Assembly (NCBI GenBank): GCA_905221605.1
Contig: CAJNDS010002324.1
Location: 527,501-591,500 of the forward strand
DNA length: 64,000 nt
Direction: 5' to 3'
Source of the DNA: Symbiodinium natans
Lineage: Eukaryota > Sar > Dinophyceae > Suessiales > Symbiodiniaceae
The notes under the pieces were generated by a model. That model saw nothing but the letters and a program-made list of their open reading frames with translations. It made no database searches and was not told the origin of the DNA. A program made the position numbers and the translations under genes. How positions within the stretch are numbered: position 1 is the first letter of the stretch; each line of letters opens with the position of its first letter. Positions 1 to 13,400 of the stretch are shown here, piece after piece.

Positions 1-66
1 TTTGGGGTTTAGGGTTTGGGGTTTAGGGAGACTGAGGGTTTGGAGCCTCCAGAACCTCCAAAAACC

Positions 67-162
67 TGAACTCTGAGGCGGGCTGCGATGCTCAGGCCAC
101 CCAGCTCATTCCCATGCCGGACATCGCCAACGATGTAGTCCCTGCAGGGGACAAAGCCTTTC
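67..162 (-). CDS. Exon, GFVPCRDYIVGD segment
   Basis: The minus strand reads GFVPCRDYIVGDVRHGNELG and continues to GLSIAARLR. The acceptor is GCAG and the donor GTTTTT (GTTCAG six bases earlier is an alternative). It is the last exon of the window in transcription order. A single cysteine and a mixed hydrophilic profile give no family call. Confidence 0.7.
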
Positions 163-1494
163 TGCAACCCCGAACCCGAAACCCGAAACCCGAAACCCGA
201 AACCCTAAACCCTAAACCCTACACCCTAAACCCTAAACCCTAAATCCTAAACCCTAAACCCTAAACCCTAGCCCTCCTTAATGCTGGGGTGTGGGGTTGG
301 GGGTTTATTGGGCTTAGGGTTTAGAACCCCTGTGCAATCTGTCACCGCGGTATCCCAACCGAACCACACAAACCCTAACCCTAAACCCTAAACCCTAAAC
401 CCTCAAGAGCCCCCAAACCTGAAACCCGAAGCCCTCACGGCTCCACGCGAAAACCAGTCGGGAGCCTCAGGCCACGGATGATCTGGAAAGTGGGACCTGT
501 CCAAAGGAGCTTAGGGCCTATAAGCCCTCAACCCTAAACCTTAAAGGCTTAGGGGCTTTGCGCTGGATTGAAAAAGACTAGACCGCTGCGATGCTCCCAA
601 AATATCCAAACAAGAGAGGGCTACTCTTCTTGAAGGGACAAGGGTTTAGGGCATTTAGAGTTTGGAATCCTGCATTCGCGCAGGCGTTTTTTGCCGGGGA
701 CCACAGTACCGCTTGCTTGCCATGGCGTGGTACGCCTTGGTGAGAAAGTGGAACACATGCTTTGCAGCAAGGGTCCACCTCCGAGGGCGAGCATTTGACA
801 TCATAGACCTGGATCTCGTAGGGGCTGCCGTTGGTGAGCTTTCCCACGGCGGTACTATTTCACTCAGGGCACGACGCTTGCTACTCGAGCAATGGGTGGG
901 GGTCAATTTGGAATCTTGTTGTGGTGGGAGACCCGCTTTTCCAGCTACAGTGCATTTCAGGCCAGTCTTTGTGAACACACACACATGAATAAATAGCTAA
1001 ATGCATATAAACATGTATATGTATATATACAGATATACATGTACACACAACAGAGTTTCTAATTTCGGGTTTGGGTTATTAAGGGTAAGGGTTCGTTGAA
1101 GGGTTTGGGGGTTGTAACTAGGAGGTAAAGCAAAGCACTTTCAGGATGATCTGCTGTTAGGGGCAGGATCTGAGGGCGGTTTGGGGTTTTGAGTTTGGGG
1201 CCTAGGTTTTAGGGTTAGGGTTTAGGGTTTATGGTTGAGGGTTTTAGGTTTGGGCCTGGGTTTTAGGGTTTCGGGTTTAAGTTTTAGGGTTTGGGGGTAG
1301 ATCTGTTATAGCAGCCACGCCTTCGTCCTCATCGATCACCCTGAACCGCGGGCTGTGCGCATACCTCAGCACATGGGAGATTTGTTCAAATTGGGGATGC
1401 CCTCGTACGTGCCATTCATAATGATGAGACTGATGATGACGATGATGGTGCTGATGAGGATTGTGGATGGGATCATCATCATCAGCATCATCAT

Positions 1495-1528
<34 letters not shown>

Positions 1529-4500
1529 AGCAGCAGTCCTGCCGTGCTCAGTTGCAGCACCAATTAAAAACGACTTGCACAAACATCGAAAGCCCCAAAC
1601 CCTAGACCTTCCACCCTACACCCCCACGCGCGGTAATGCATGGACTTAGGCGTGGTAACTGCCCTTAGCCCGAAGCCATTCCCGCAATCGTACACAAGCC
1701 CATGGTATTTGCAGCAGAGTTCTTACAAGTCAACACATCAAGCCCTAAACCCTAAACCCTAATTAAACCCCCCGCCCTAAGCCCTAATCCCTAAGCCCTA
1801 AGCCCTAAGCCCTAAACCCTAAACCCTAAACCCCTGCTCCAAAATGCCGTGGTACAGATGCCGAATGACCCGAATCAACAGCAGCTCTGCCTGCGACAAC
1901 AAGGAAGCATGTGATGGACTCTGGTATATGTTGTAGTGGTTTAGGGTTTAGGGTTTAGGGTTTCGGGTTTTTCCGGGGCTGAAGGGAATCGAAAGCACGA
2001 GCCCGAATCATCCTAGATTCCCTGCCTTGCATGTCAGATTGAAAAAGAAACACGCAGACCTGCGCGAGATGGATAAGAACGCAGCAACGTTCAAGCCTAC
2101 CCAGGTGGAGACTGGCTAATCATGACTTGCCTTTGATCCTGAACAAACCTTCAGAATCTGTCTCAGAACTCTTGGAATATTCTGGACCACCCGAACAGTA
2201 CTAAGCTTACAAAACCGCATCGAGACATGTTTGAGGACTCGTTCGGTAAAGCGGCTAATCTTGGTGCAGTAGTCCGGCAACCACAAAAAAAACAGAAATA
2301 AGTACCCCTCTAGCGGATGGTTCCTAAAGAGCCCACAACCCTGAGCCCCAAACCCCTGGAGGAAGACTTCGTGCCTTCTCAGCTTCCTGGGCCAAAATGA
2401 GGTCGATTGCCTTTTGCCACAGCTCCTGGTCAGACTGTCTAAGGGGCCTGGCAAAACGGTTGAGGGAACCCTTCTACCCCCTATAAAACTCCAGGGCCCA
2501 TACTTCAGAACCCTTTAACGAAGACAAGGGACCATGTGCTTCCTTACCTCTCGGGCAGAAGGGTTTAGGGATTTCTAGGGAATTTCGGGGAGGGGGGTTA
2601 TAGGGTTTAGGGTTACTTTGTTTGGGGTTTAGGCGTTTGGGGGCTAAGGGATTTCTGTTTAGAGGGTTCAGGGCGAGAATTAAGGATTTAAGAGCTCAAA
2701 TTGTGGTAGGCCTGAGGGCTTAGCAACTATCAGAGTTTTCAAGAGAATATATATATTTCTAGCATGCAGAAGCCAGGGTATGTTTTGACGCCAATCCAAG
2801 GGAGTAGGCGTGTGCAACATGGCAGCCGTTTCTGAAGAGGCTTATGAAGCCATCCCAAACTAGGGGATAGGAATAGGGGGACCCTTGGGATATACATCCT
2901 CTCAATAAGGTCCCTGTTTAAGAGAGCCAGAAGAGGGTTCAGAAGGGTTCCCGTTTAAGGGTCCCCCTCATCCTACCTAGAAGAAGCCAACCCTAAACCC
3001 TGAACCCCAAACCCCAAACCCTAAACCCTAAACCCTAAACCCTAAACCCTAAACCCTAAACCCTAAACCCTAAACCCTAAACCCCGTCCTGGTGCATCTC
3101 GGCAGCCTCCTGATCTTCCCTGAAGATCAGCTGGAACTCGGGGACGGCCTGGTGCTTCGGGTTTAGGCTTTAGGGTTTGTAGGCTTGGGGTTTAGGTGTT
3201 TAGGGTTTAGGGTTTAGGGATGAGGGTTTGGGCTTCAGGTTTGGCCCTGGCATTCTAAGTTGCTCCCTGTTTCCAAAAAACCTCCCCATCCGAAGTCCCT
3301 GGCGGGGGGGGGGGGTGCCTTAGCACATTTTCAAAAAGTTCATGACCCCTGAGCTAGGGAATCTAGCTCGGATGTCATGAGGTTTCGTCTTCTTTAAGGC
3401 CCTAAACCCTAAACCCTAAACCCTAAACCCACGTATAACTTCCTTCATTCAGGTGTATTGGGTTTCTATAGGTGGTGGCGGCCTCGGGATGAGAGCGTAC
3501 AGAAGGCGCTGGTTGTGATTCACAGGGTTTCGGGTGTAGTGCTGACGTGCTAAAGGTCGGGGCACAGAGTAGGCCGAATAACTAGGATGCTAGCTCAGTC
3601 TCTGCAAATCGGATCGAAGTGTTTGGCTTGTTTTGGCGTTTACGGAGGTTGAGTGGATAGCTCCAGCATGCACCCCTGAACCCCAAGACCCTGAACACCC
3701 AAACCCCAAAACCCTGAAACCCCCTTGACCCCTAAACTCCCACAGCCCGTCGTGCGCCTCTACCCCCCCCCCCCCCCCCCCCGCCGTCCGCCCCCCAAAA
3801 CAGAAAGTCACCAAAAAACAAAATCTCGAAACTCTTCCTTGGTTTGGGGCTTTAGAGTGTAGGGTTTGGGGCTTAGGGCTGAGGGTTCAGGAACTTAGGG
3901 CTTTTTATCGGGGCCCAGGGCGGTTCCCCGCCTGTCTCACCTCCTGGATGTAGCCACGATGCCGCTTCACCCAGAACTCCTGGTCCACAGGGAACAGCGC
4001 AAGACCTAGACCCTATAATAAACCCTAAACCCTAAACCCTAAACCCTAAACCCTACAGCCCCAAGCCCCAAACCATCAACCCTCGACCGGCAAACCTCTA
4101 AAATGGTCTTTGTCGTTCGCCCATGCATTTCTTCATGTGTTCATGTCATTCATTTTACTCATTTCCTTTATTCATTCATTCAAGGGCATCCGTTCATTCA
4201 TTCAGGAAAGGGCGGCTTGGCTGGACTCTTGGGACTCCGGACCTGGGGCATCGGGTGTTTTTGGGCTTGCTGTTCTAAGGGTGACAGCGAAGGCTGGGAG
4301 GTGATTTAGGGCTTCAGGGATAAAAAAGGTTCAGCCTGGTGGGATGAACTAATCCCAAGAAAGAGGGCGAGAGCAAGTTCGCCACCTCTGCCCAAGAGCA
4401 AAAACCCAACAAAAAAACAAGAACACCTGAACTCTTGACGAACAAACCAAGCCCTTCGCCACAAGCCGTAGTGTTTAAAACCCTAAACGGCGAGGAGGGA

Positions 4501-7462
4501 CATCAGGTGGGGCAACACAGAGCAAAGTAAACTAAAAGAACCCTGAACCCACAACCATGCACTCCTCCCCGAACCCCTAAAACCCCCTTTAAAACCCAAA
4601 AAAAAACCTAAACCCTAAACCCTGCCAAGGTAGAGATCGTCGAGGTGCCGAGAAGAAGATGTACCAGGGCGCAGAGAAGTCGGGATCCAAGCCGATCGTA
4701 TCCCTGGGCTCTGTTTGGGGTTGGGAAGGGTTTAGGGTTTAGGGTTTAGGGGTTTGGGGTTTAGGTTCAGGGTTCAGGGTTTAGGGTGAGAGTGTTTGCT
4801 GTAGTTACAGCCCATAAAGCCTTTTCAAGGGCCTCACAAGCTTTGAGCGTGGTTTACAGGGGGCCTTGGGGTACGAAGCGCTCCAACACCGCTGTTGCTG
4901 CTGAGAACCCAAAAACCCTAATTTTAAACCCTAAGCCCGAGTGAAAACTTGGTCTTTTTTGCAGTGGCAGTTTTTTGTGGGACTTGGAGGTTATAGCTTT
5001 GGGTCTTTGAGCATGATGTAAGATTCGGGTTTAGGGTTTAGCCGAAACCTTAAAGATGTACCGTACCCCTGCGTAGAACCTCCAGTCAGGCTTTCGTGTA
5101 GTTTGGAACCCACCTCCCCCTTGACACTTCATGACACTCCACCCCTCACCGCGCTGAACTAAGGAATCCACTTCCAATCAAACAGGGGCCCTTTTGATGA
5201 TATGAAATAACGTATATGACTTTCTTTAAGGGGCATTGAGCTTTCTGGGTACTGTCCCCTAAACCCTAAACCCTAAACCCTGAACCCTAAACCCTAAACC
5301 CTAAACCCTAAACCCTAAACCCTAAACCCTAAACCTGAACTGAAACCAAGCCGGGGATACCCGTGCTGCCACTTCCATGACTTCACGATGCAGATCGCGA
5401 TGACCGGGATGGATGCCAGGATCACGAAGAGCAGATCCAGGATGGAGAGCACGCTCATGGTCTTGGCATGGCTTAGGGTTTAGGGTTTAGGGTTTAGGGT
5501 TTAGGGTATAGGGTATAGGGTATAGGGTTTAGGGTTTAGGGTTTAGGGTTTAGGGTTTAGGGTTCAGGGCTGCCTACTTGGTGGATCAAGGGGTACTGAA
5601 AAAAACCAGTTCTATCTGCACTTATAAGCCCCCTAAGTCCTCTAAGTAGGTTGTACGTAGACTTATAATTGGGGGGAGAAGCACCCATGAACCTTCAAGT
5701 AGGGGAGTAGGGAGTTCGACCCTACAGACAGTCTCCTGTAGGTCTCTAGAGCCCATGCACGACCGTGCCGAAGAAACCTGAAAGCGTCTCCAACAATTCC
5801 TCATCAGATACCGTGGAGCCTGATGGCTTCCACCACCACCTTCCCTCGAACTCGGTCGCGTTTCCGTGCGCGCCCTACGATTCTAAGGTTGGAACCCTGT
5901 GCTCCCTTACCCTTGTTTATAGGGATCCGAAGTATGGGGATCTTATTCGACATTATGTAAGGGATATATAACCAGGGGTCCAAATCAAGGGCCCATACTT
6001 GGAACCGTGGACTGAAAACTTCGCATGTCGTTTGAAAGTCCTAGAAGTGGCTGATGCTGGGGGTTACCTTAGGGTTTAGGGTTTAGGGTTTAGGGTTTAG
6101 GGTTTAGGGTTTATAGATCCCCGAATACCAGTAGTAGGACTCCTTTAGAATAAGAAGGGGGGGTTGGGCGTGATCTACCTGGCGGGCCACATCTTAAGGT
6201 GTCTCAGTTGGGGAGAAGCACCAAGGGACTCTCGTTCCAAAACCCTGGAAACCTAAACCCTAGAAACCCTAGAAACCCTATAAACCCTAGAAACCCTATA
6301 AACCCTAATTCCCTTCAACCTTACTCCTGCAGGTGGCCCCATGCCAACAGCAATGAGTGGAAAATCAAAGAACCCAGGACACACACACACACATACACAT
6401 AAGGGTGGTTTCATGGTACCTGAGTATGGGCCCTGAAAAACAGGGGACCCCTTATATGACCCCCCTAAAAACGCAATGGACAAGGGCTACCTAGAAAGCC
6501 TATTCTGCTGAACCCTCAGCACCCAACTTCCAAAAACTCCAAACCTGTCAACCCTAAACCCTAACTTCCAAAAAACCTAAAAGCCCTAAACCCTAAACCC
6601 TAAACCCTAAACCCTAAACCCTAAACCCTAAACCCTAAACCCTGAACCCTAAACCCTGACTTCCTAAACCCGGAAAGCTCCTAACTTTGACCTCGGAAAC
6701 CCCAAACTCTGAGTCGGTTGGCGGAACGGCCCTGAACCCCAAACCTAACCCTAAACCCCAAACCCTAAACCCTAAACCCCAAACCCTAAACCCTAAACCC
6801 TAAACCCTAAACCCTAAACCCTAAACACTAGGCAACCTAAACCCTGAACCCCACTTCACCACTCCGGGGTCCCTGCAGTCCACTCCTCAGCGCTTAGGGC
6901 TTGGGGTTCAGGGTTTGGGGTGTGGGGTTTAGGGTTTAGGGCTTAGGGTTTAGGGGTTTTGGGTTTGGGGTTTGGGGTTTAGGGTCTTTTTGGGTTTTTG
7001 GGTTTAGGGTTTGGGGTTAGGGTTTGGGGTTTGGGTTAGGACGTAAGATGTTCCGGGTTGAAAGGGCCAGTGTCTGTGCTAGGCTTCTAGGGGGGAAAGG
7101 CTTAGGGTTTGGGATGTGGGGTGGAATAGTTTAGGGTTTAGGGCATAGGATCATGGGTTTAGGGCTGTTGGCCCAGGAGGGTTTTTTACTTGTCCAACTC
7201 CCTAACAGAGCTAACTAAGGGGGTTTCGGGTGTGGGGTTTAGGGTGTTGGGTTTGCAAAGGCTAACCTCTGGGTTTTCTTCTACGGAATATACAATACTA
7301 CGCCAAGAAATGTTCAAGGAACATCGACTCGACTACTAAGGTTCAGCGTGGCTGGGTGCGGGTAAGGAACCTGTTCTACTATTTCCTTAAGAACCCCAAA
7401 AAATAAAAGCACAGAAAAAATAACATATATATATATATATATGCATAAGTATGTATATATAT

Positions 7463-7496
<34 letters not shown>

Positions 7497-10400
7497 ATTC
7501 CCTTTAATACCCTTATAAGGCAGAGTTTTTGTGGCTTTTGGAGGGTTCTGAAGCAAATTGTAGTGTTTGTTTTAAAATTTGTCCCGGACTTCCACAAGGG
7601 ATCTCAAGGAATCCCCCACCCGGGTCTCTGATGACTGCACCCTATGAACTTAACTAACCGTATGAACACGAAGCCTTAAAGCCCAAAACCTCAAGCGGTG
7701 CTCCCGACTTCGTGTTGTTCAGGGTTTAGGGTCTCGGGCTTAGGATTTCGGGTTTAGAGCCTTTCAAACTGTGAGGGCTGTAAGCTTCGACGCCGGAAGA
7801 ACCTCTAGGCTGTTACGGGAGGTTTGAGGGGTTGCTTATCACGTTTGGGTCATGGAGGGATTCAGGTCTTGAAGCAGGGCCGGCTGGGAATGAGATGTAG
7901 AAGACACCTTCACCCTGGAAAACCTGCACTTGCACCCAGAGCCTTCGGACGAAAAAGAGGCTTCAGGGTCTCAGGCTCTTGGGGTTTTGGGATTTAACTA
8001 GGATGGCCCCTGACACCCTTTTAAATGTACTCCTAAATATGACCTAAACCCTAAACCCTAAACCCTAAACCTTAAACCCTAAACCCTAAACCCTAAACAT
8101 TAAACCCTAAACCCTAAACCCTAAACCCTAAACCCTAAACCCTAAACCCTAAACCCTAAACCCTAAACCCTAAACCCTAAACCCTAAACCCTAAACCCTA
8201 AACCCTAAACCCTAACCCAATAAGGGAAAACATAAATGTCCCAAGGGCCTACCTAGTCAAGGATTACGGCTGAGGGGTGGTGCCTTCCTGCTTTGGCAGG
8301 GGTTTACGAAAATAGGGGTTACCCTATAGGGGTCCGTATTCTATGGGAATCCTACATTTTTCAGGGGTCTAGATTGAGGGTCCCCCTATTTCCCGAAACC
8401 CCTGCTTAGGCAGAGGGGTAGTGCCTTCCTGTTTTTTGTGCCTAGGTGCCCAGTTCGTGGTAGCACATTCGATCACCGGCTGATAGGCCAAACCTGGTCA
8501 CGAGCTGGTTGCAGGGGTGCTGACAACCCTAAAACCTAAACCCGAGACCCTAGACCCTAAACCCCAAACCCTAAGAGCTACCTGAATCGAAGCCCAACAC
8601 TCTTTGCCTTACAAAGCCTGAAACGACATCTTGAATTCAGCAAGGCGCGTAGGATATAGCACACGCTACAACCCTTAACCCCAAGCCCCACAGCCTCAGC
8701 GCTTCATGATTCTGCTATTTCAAGCTCTGGCATGAACCGATACAATAAGGGTTAGGCTTCAGGGTTGAGGTTTAGGGAGTGAAGCCGAAACCCTAAACCC
8801 TATCCTTTCCTCTACCAGGATGGGCTATTAGGCCTTAGAATCCCCATAATGAACCCTATAAAGGGCCGTTTAAGGGATTTTAGGGTATAATCGCCCATCC
8901 TGGTAATCCTTGGGGCTAATAGGGCTGAGGGTTCGCCATTTTGGGAGTTGCGGGATGTTTGTCTGTCTGATGCTTGGGCTTAGGAGCCTCAGGTTGCGTC
9001 AGGGATTGCACATGCCAATGAGGGCTTGAAACCAAACCCTAAACCCTAAACCGTAAACCCTAAATCCTAAACCCTAAACCCTAAGCCCTAAACGCCTGTC
9101 TTCAAAGAAACCAGAAGGCAGGTTCCCCTCTTCGTAAGGAATCTCCTTTCAAGGGACATGGTATCCCCCAGTCCATCACTTTGAAGGCATTTATCTTTAG
9201 AGCCCCCCATAAGGGCTTTTATAAGGTCTAAGGATCCCTAAACCCTAAACCCTAAACCCTAAACCCTAAACCCCAAACCCTAAACCCTAAACCCTAAATC
9301 CTAAACCCTAAGCCCCAAACCCTAAACCCTAAGCCCTAAACCCCAAACCCTAAACCCTAAACCCTAAACACCAAACCCTAAACCCTAAACACCAAACCCT
9401 AAACCCTACCCAAACTGTAGGACCCTGGAAGCCTTAAACCCTAAACCTTGGGATGTTCCCCGTTTATACTAACAGTCCTGAGTCGGGATGATAGTACCCC
9501 CCCCTATTATAATCCCTGTGAAGGACTGCTAGTCTAAGGGGGAACATCCCTAAACCCTTAACCCCCAAAAGCCCTATAGCCACCGACTTTGCTCTATACT
9601 CCCCTTAGAACCTTTATGAAAACATAATATGTTCAATCTACTCTTGGGATTTTATATAAACAAAAATAAAAAATATTCCCCAATCTAGAGCTTCCCTAAA
9701 CCCTAAGCCCTAAGCCCTAAACCCTAAACCCTAACCCTAAACCCTATTAGTCACCGACTCTGCTTCCGGGAAGCACCACTTGTTGTTCTCGCAGGGGATG
9801 CACCCAACAAAGACCAAGTCGTCGCGGAGGTGCACCAGCAGGAGCAACCTCGGGACGCGGGGGTTTAGGGTTTAGGGTTTAGGGTTTAGGGTCACACTGG
9901 GTTTAGGGCCTTCTTGGGCTTCCAGATCCTATGCCCTAAACCCTAAACCCTAAACCCTACACCCTACACCCTACACCCTAAACCCTAAACCCTAAACCCT
10001 AAACCCTAAACCCTAAACCCTACCCTGATCCTTTCGAAGTTCAGGGCCCAAAGCCTAAACACTTTTCCGAAGCTTCACCGAAGCCGAGGCTTGCCAGAGG
10101 CTACATCCCAAGCCCTGGAATGTGTTTGGGGGGTTTAGGGTTTAGGGTTTAGGGTTTAGGGTTTAAGGTTTAGGGTTTAGGGTTTAGGGTTTAGGGCCAG
10201 GGTTTGTAAGGCCTGCCTGAACCCCAGAGTATGTAAGGTCCTCCTGATGGGTTTTAGACCTTTTGTTTCATACTTTGGGGGTCCAGGTAAGGTGTAGGGT
10301 CAAGCCAGCTTGGAGGGACTCCCTAACCCCTACGTAGACCCTAGACCCTAGACCCTACACCCTAAACCCTAAACCCTAAACCCGACTTCATGTAAGTGAA

Positions 10401-13400
10401 CCCCATGATACGGGAACAGGACAAGGGCAGGCACCCCCGTGAATTCCCAACTTTCGGCTTCGGGTTTGGGGCTTCACTGCCTCCCTAAACACTAAACCCT
10501 AAACCCAAAACCTAAACCCTAACCCCGAAACCTTGCCCAGGCGCATCAGCGTGCAGGAGACGACGCCAAGGAAACCGCGCTTTGGGCGGATGTAGCCGAG
10601 GTCGTGGTTTCTGTTCCTTGTCAGCTCGCAGGGTTTAGGGTTTAGGGTGTAGGGTTTAGGGCCTTTCTGGCCCCAATTTCCTAGGGGAACTAAAGGGTAA
10701 GCTTTGAAACTATATAATTCTACATGAAGATATGCACGCATATGACCGCCCAGCCCCCACACGCAAATCGAAGAACCTTGAGAGTTCGGTTGAAACGTAG
10801 TAGCAACAGCAAAGGTAAAGGCCATCTACTCTGAGAACTCGTATTCTGGAGGATGTCTGGGACCGGTGGACCGCATTACATCCACACACATGGCTTCAGG
10901 AGGGGCCCTGAACCCTAGACCCTAACCCCTAAGCCCTAAACCCTAAGCCCTAAACCTAAGCCCTAAACCCTAAGATGAAGGTGTCTGGAGGCTGTGGCCC
11001 GCAAGGGATTTCAGTGTTTTCCTTGGGCTTACGGGTTTTTCTTGGGCTTAGGGGCTTCGGGTCAACCCCAAACCCTAACCCTAAAACCTTAGGGCTTAGG
11101 GTTTAGGGTTTATAGTTCCTGCGGGCCCTTTTTTCGGCTGGCGCGTGTAAGAATTGAGCTCAGGAAGACTTTTAAGGGATCATGGGAGGGGGGGGGGGGG
11201 CGCCTCTTGTCAGGGCTCCGAAGGGTTATATCGGGTAGTACTGTTTAGGGTTTAGGGTTTAGGGCTCCTGGAACTGGCCTGTGCTCCTTTCGATCTGCTC
11301 GGTGAACTAAGGTAACTAAGGCTTCGGATCCTCATCCCTAAGTGGGGCATTTCCCAAAATTGGGGTACCCCTTATAAGTAGCTATAATTGGAACCCAGAA
11401 CCACAGAAAACATGTTAAAGTGTAGTACTCCAAAGCCCAGAGTGTGGCTTGGGGCTTTCGATTTCTAAACCCTAAACCCTAAACACTAAACCCTCAAGGC
11501 CAGGATAAATAATAATTGTACGCGTTTCGTTGCGAGCAGCTCGCGAAGTAATCCGTCATCCCTCACAATGCAAAAGAAATCAAACAAAAGCATGCCGAGC
11601 CTGGAAGGCCATCACAATTTCATTCAGCAACAGAAAAGCCGGTCGAAACCCGCACAACACCCGCACAAAACCGGTCAAAACCCGCACAACACCCGGTCAA
11701 AACCCCGGATTTCTATAAACCCTAAACCCTAAACCCCGAAACCCTAAAGGCGGCGAAGCTGCTTGTGCGAGTGGCAGTAGATCATCATCAGCATGGCAAG
11801 CACGGACTCGGAGGTCGCGGAAAGCAAGCGAAGTTTGTGGAAATGGATGCTCCTAAACCCTAAACCCTAAACCCTAAACCCTAAACCCTGAACCCTGAAC
11901 CCTGAACCCTGAACCCTGAACCCTGAACCCTGAACCCTAAGCCCAGCTGCCCACCTGCCCCGAGTTGAGGGCTAAAGGACGGAGGAGAAAGTTCAGAGAG
12001 GACGATCCAGACAGCTAGCTCTATGCAGACAGTGAGAGAAAGAGGGAGAGAGAGAGAGAGAGAGACAAGAGACAAGAGCAAAGGAGAGCGAAAGAGAGAC
12101 AGATCATCACAGAGGGAGAAAGAGCGCGAAAGGGAGAAGAGTGATAGAGCGCCACAGCGAGGTTACAGTGGGAGAGAAAGGGAGAAAGAGAGTGAGAGAG
12201 ACAGAGACATGAGACACCTGATACAATACAAGACATGGCCTTGTTTAGGTCGTACAATACAGCCCAACACATGTTGAGTTGGCTAAGACGACTTCTTCAT
12301 GTCTGACTTGTTCTTGCATTCGGTGTGCCGGTGTACGGCTTGCTCTTTACCTGGGACCCAGATGACCCCTGTAATTCGGGTGGGTCATATACCCTATACT
12401 AAACCCTAAACCCTAAAACGAGGTTAAGGGTTTAGGGTTTAGGGTTTAGGGTTTAGGGTTTAGGGTTTAGGGTTTAGGGTTTAGGGGAGGCTGCTGGATA
12501 GGATGTGATGCGATCTGGTATGATATAGCTGCTGCATGGTAGGGTGTGATGTTACATGCAACTCCGATGTGAAATAACATTTTGTGACATCCATATGGAA
12601 ACAAACCAAGGCTGACACTCTCTCAAGAACCTATACATGCACCCGTGAAAGTCGCAACGAAAAACTCGTTGGTCACGCGGAGGTGCAAATTGCAAGTAAA
12701 CCCTTGACCGGAAGCCCTAAACTCCTAATCAAACTGCAAACAGCCTGGCGCAGTGGCTTAGACCCCAAAACCCAAATCCCTAAACCCTGGACCCAAAACT
12801 GAGCAGGCGACCACCATCACGAAGAATGTGAACCACTGCAAGAACCACTTCATGAAGTAGGACAGCCTTCCAGGACTTTAGGGCTTAGGGTGCACATGGG
12901 ACTCCATTTACCTACAGTTTAGTTGTAGCTATCCTTTGGTAGTAGGTAAATCCATAAAACCGTAGGTAAAGAGGGTTCCAGGTATATGGAGCGCTTTAGT
13001 TTAAGGAAGGGCTTGGAAGATTGGGCTCTAAAGGCTTTAAGGCGTGCTTTGCCATGGTGAGCGCGTGCATTTGAATTCCGGAGTGCCCCATACAACCTGA
13101 ACCTCTATTTGTGGGTGTTGTTTTTTTTGTTGAGGTGGGGGGGGGGTACTTGTCTTTATGGTTAGCATACTATCAAAAAGGAACGCCAATTAGGGTAAAT
13201 AGGTCCACACTACTGCTTAGGGGGAGGTGCGGACTCAGATTCTTTGAAGACCCGTGATGGTAGCTCCATTTTGGGGGGTACCTAATTCATGGCTGGTTTC
13301 ACACAACAAGAAGTTAGGTTCGCACAAAAGCACCCCAATTCAGGGTCTACGTCCTAAGATTACGGTGTGGAAACTGCATGCCTCTACGACTTGCCCGAGG

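Noticed and set aside
1-300. True chromosome end because the window opens with TTTAGGG/CCCTAAA repeats
   Set aside because: The same heptamers, in both orientations and interleaved with exon-like islands, run through all 64 kb, so they are interstitial.
1277-1582. Asp/His-rich protein
   Set aside because: Only the part at 1304-1401 looks like an exon; the rest is the GAT/CAT microsatellite.
12021-12277. Arg/Glu-rich and Leu/Ser-rich open frames
   Set aside because: Both strands are open because the sequence is GA-rich low complexity.
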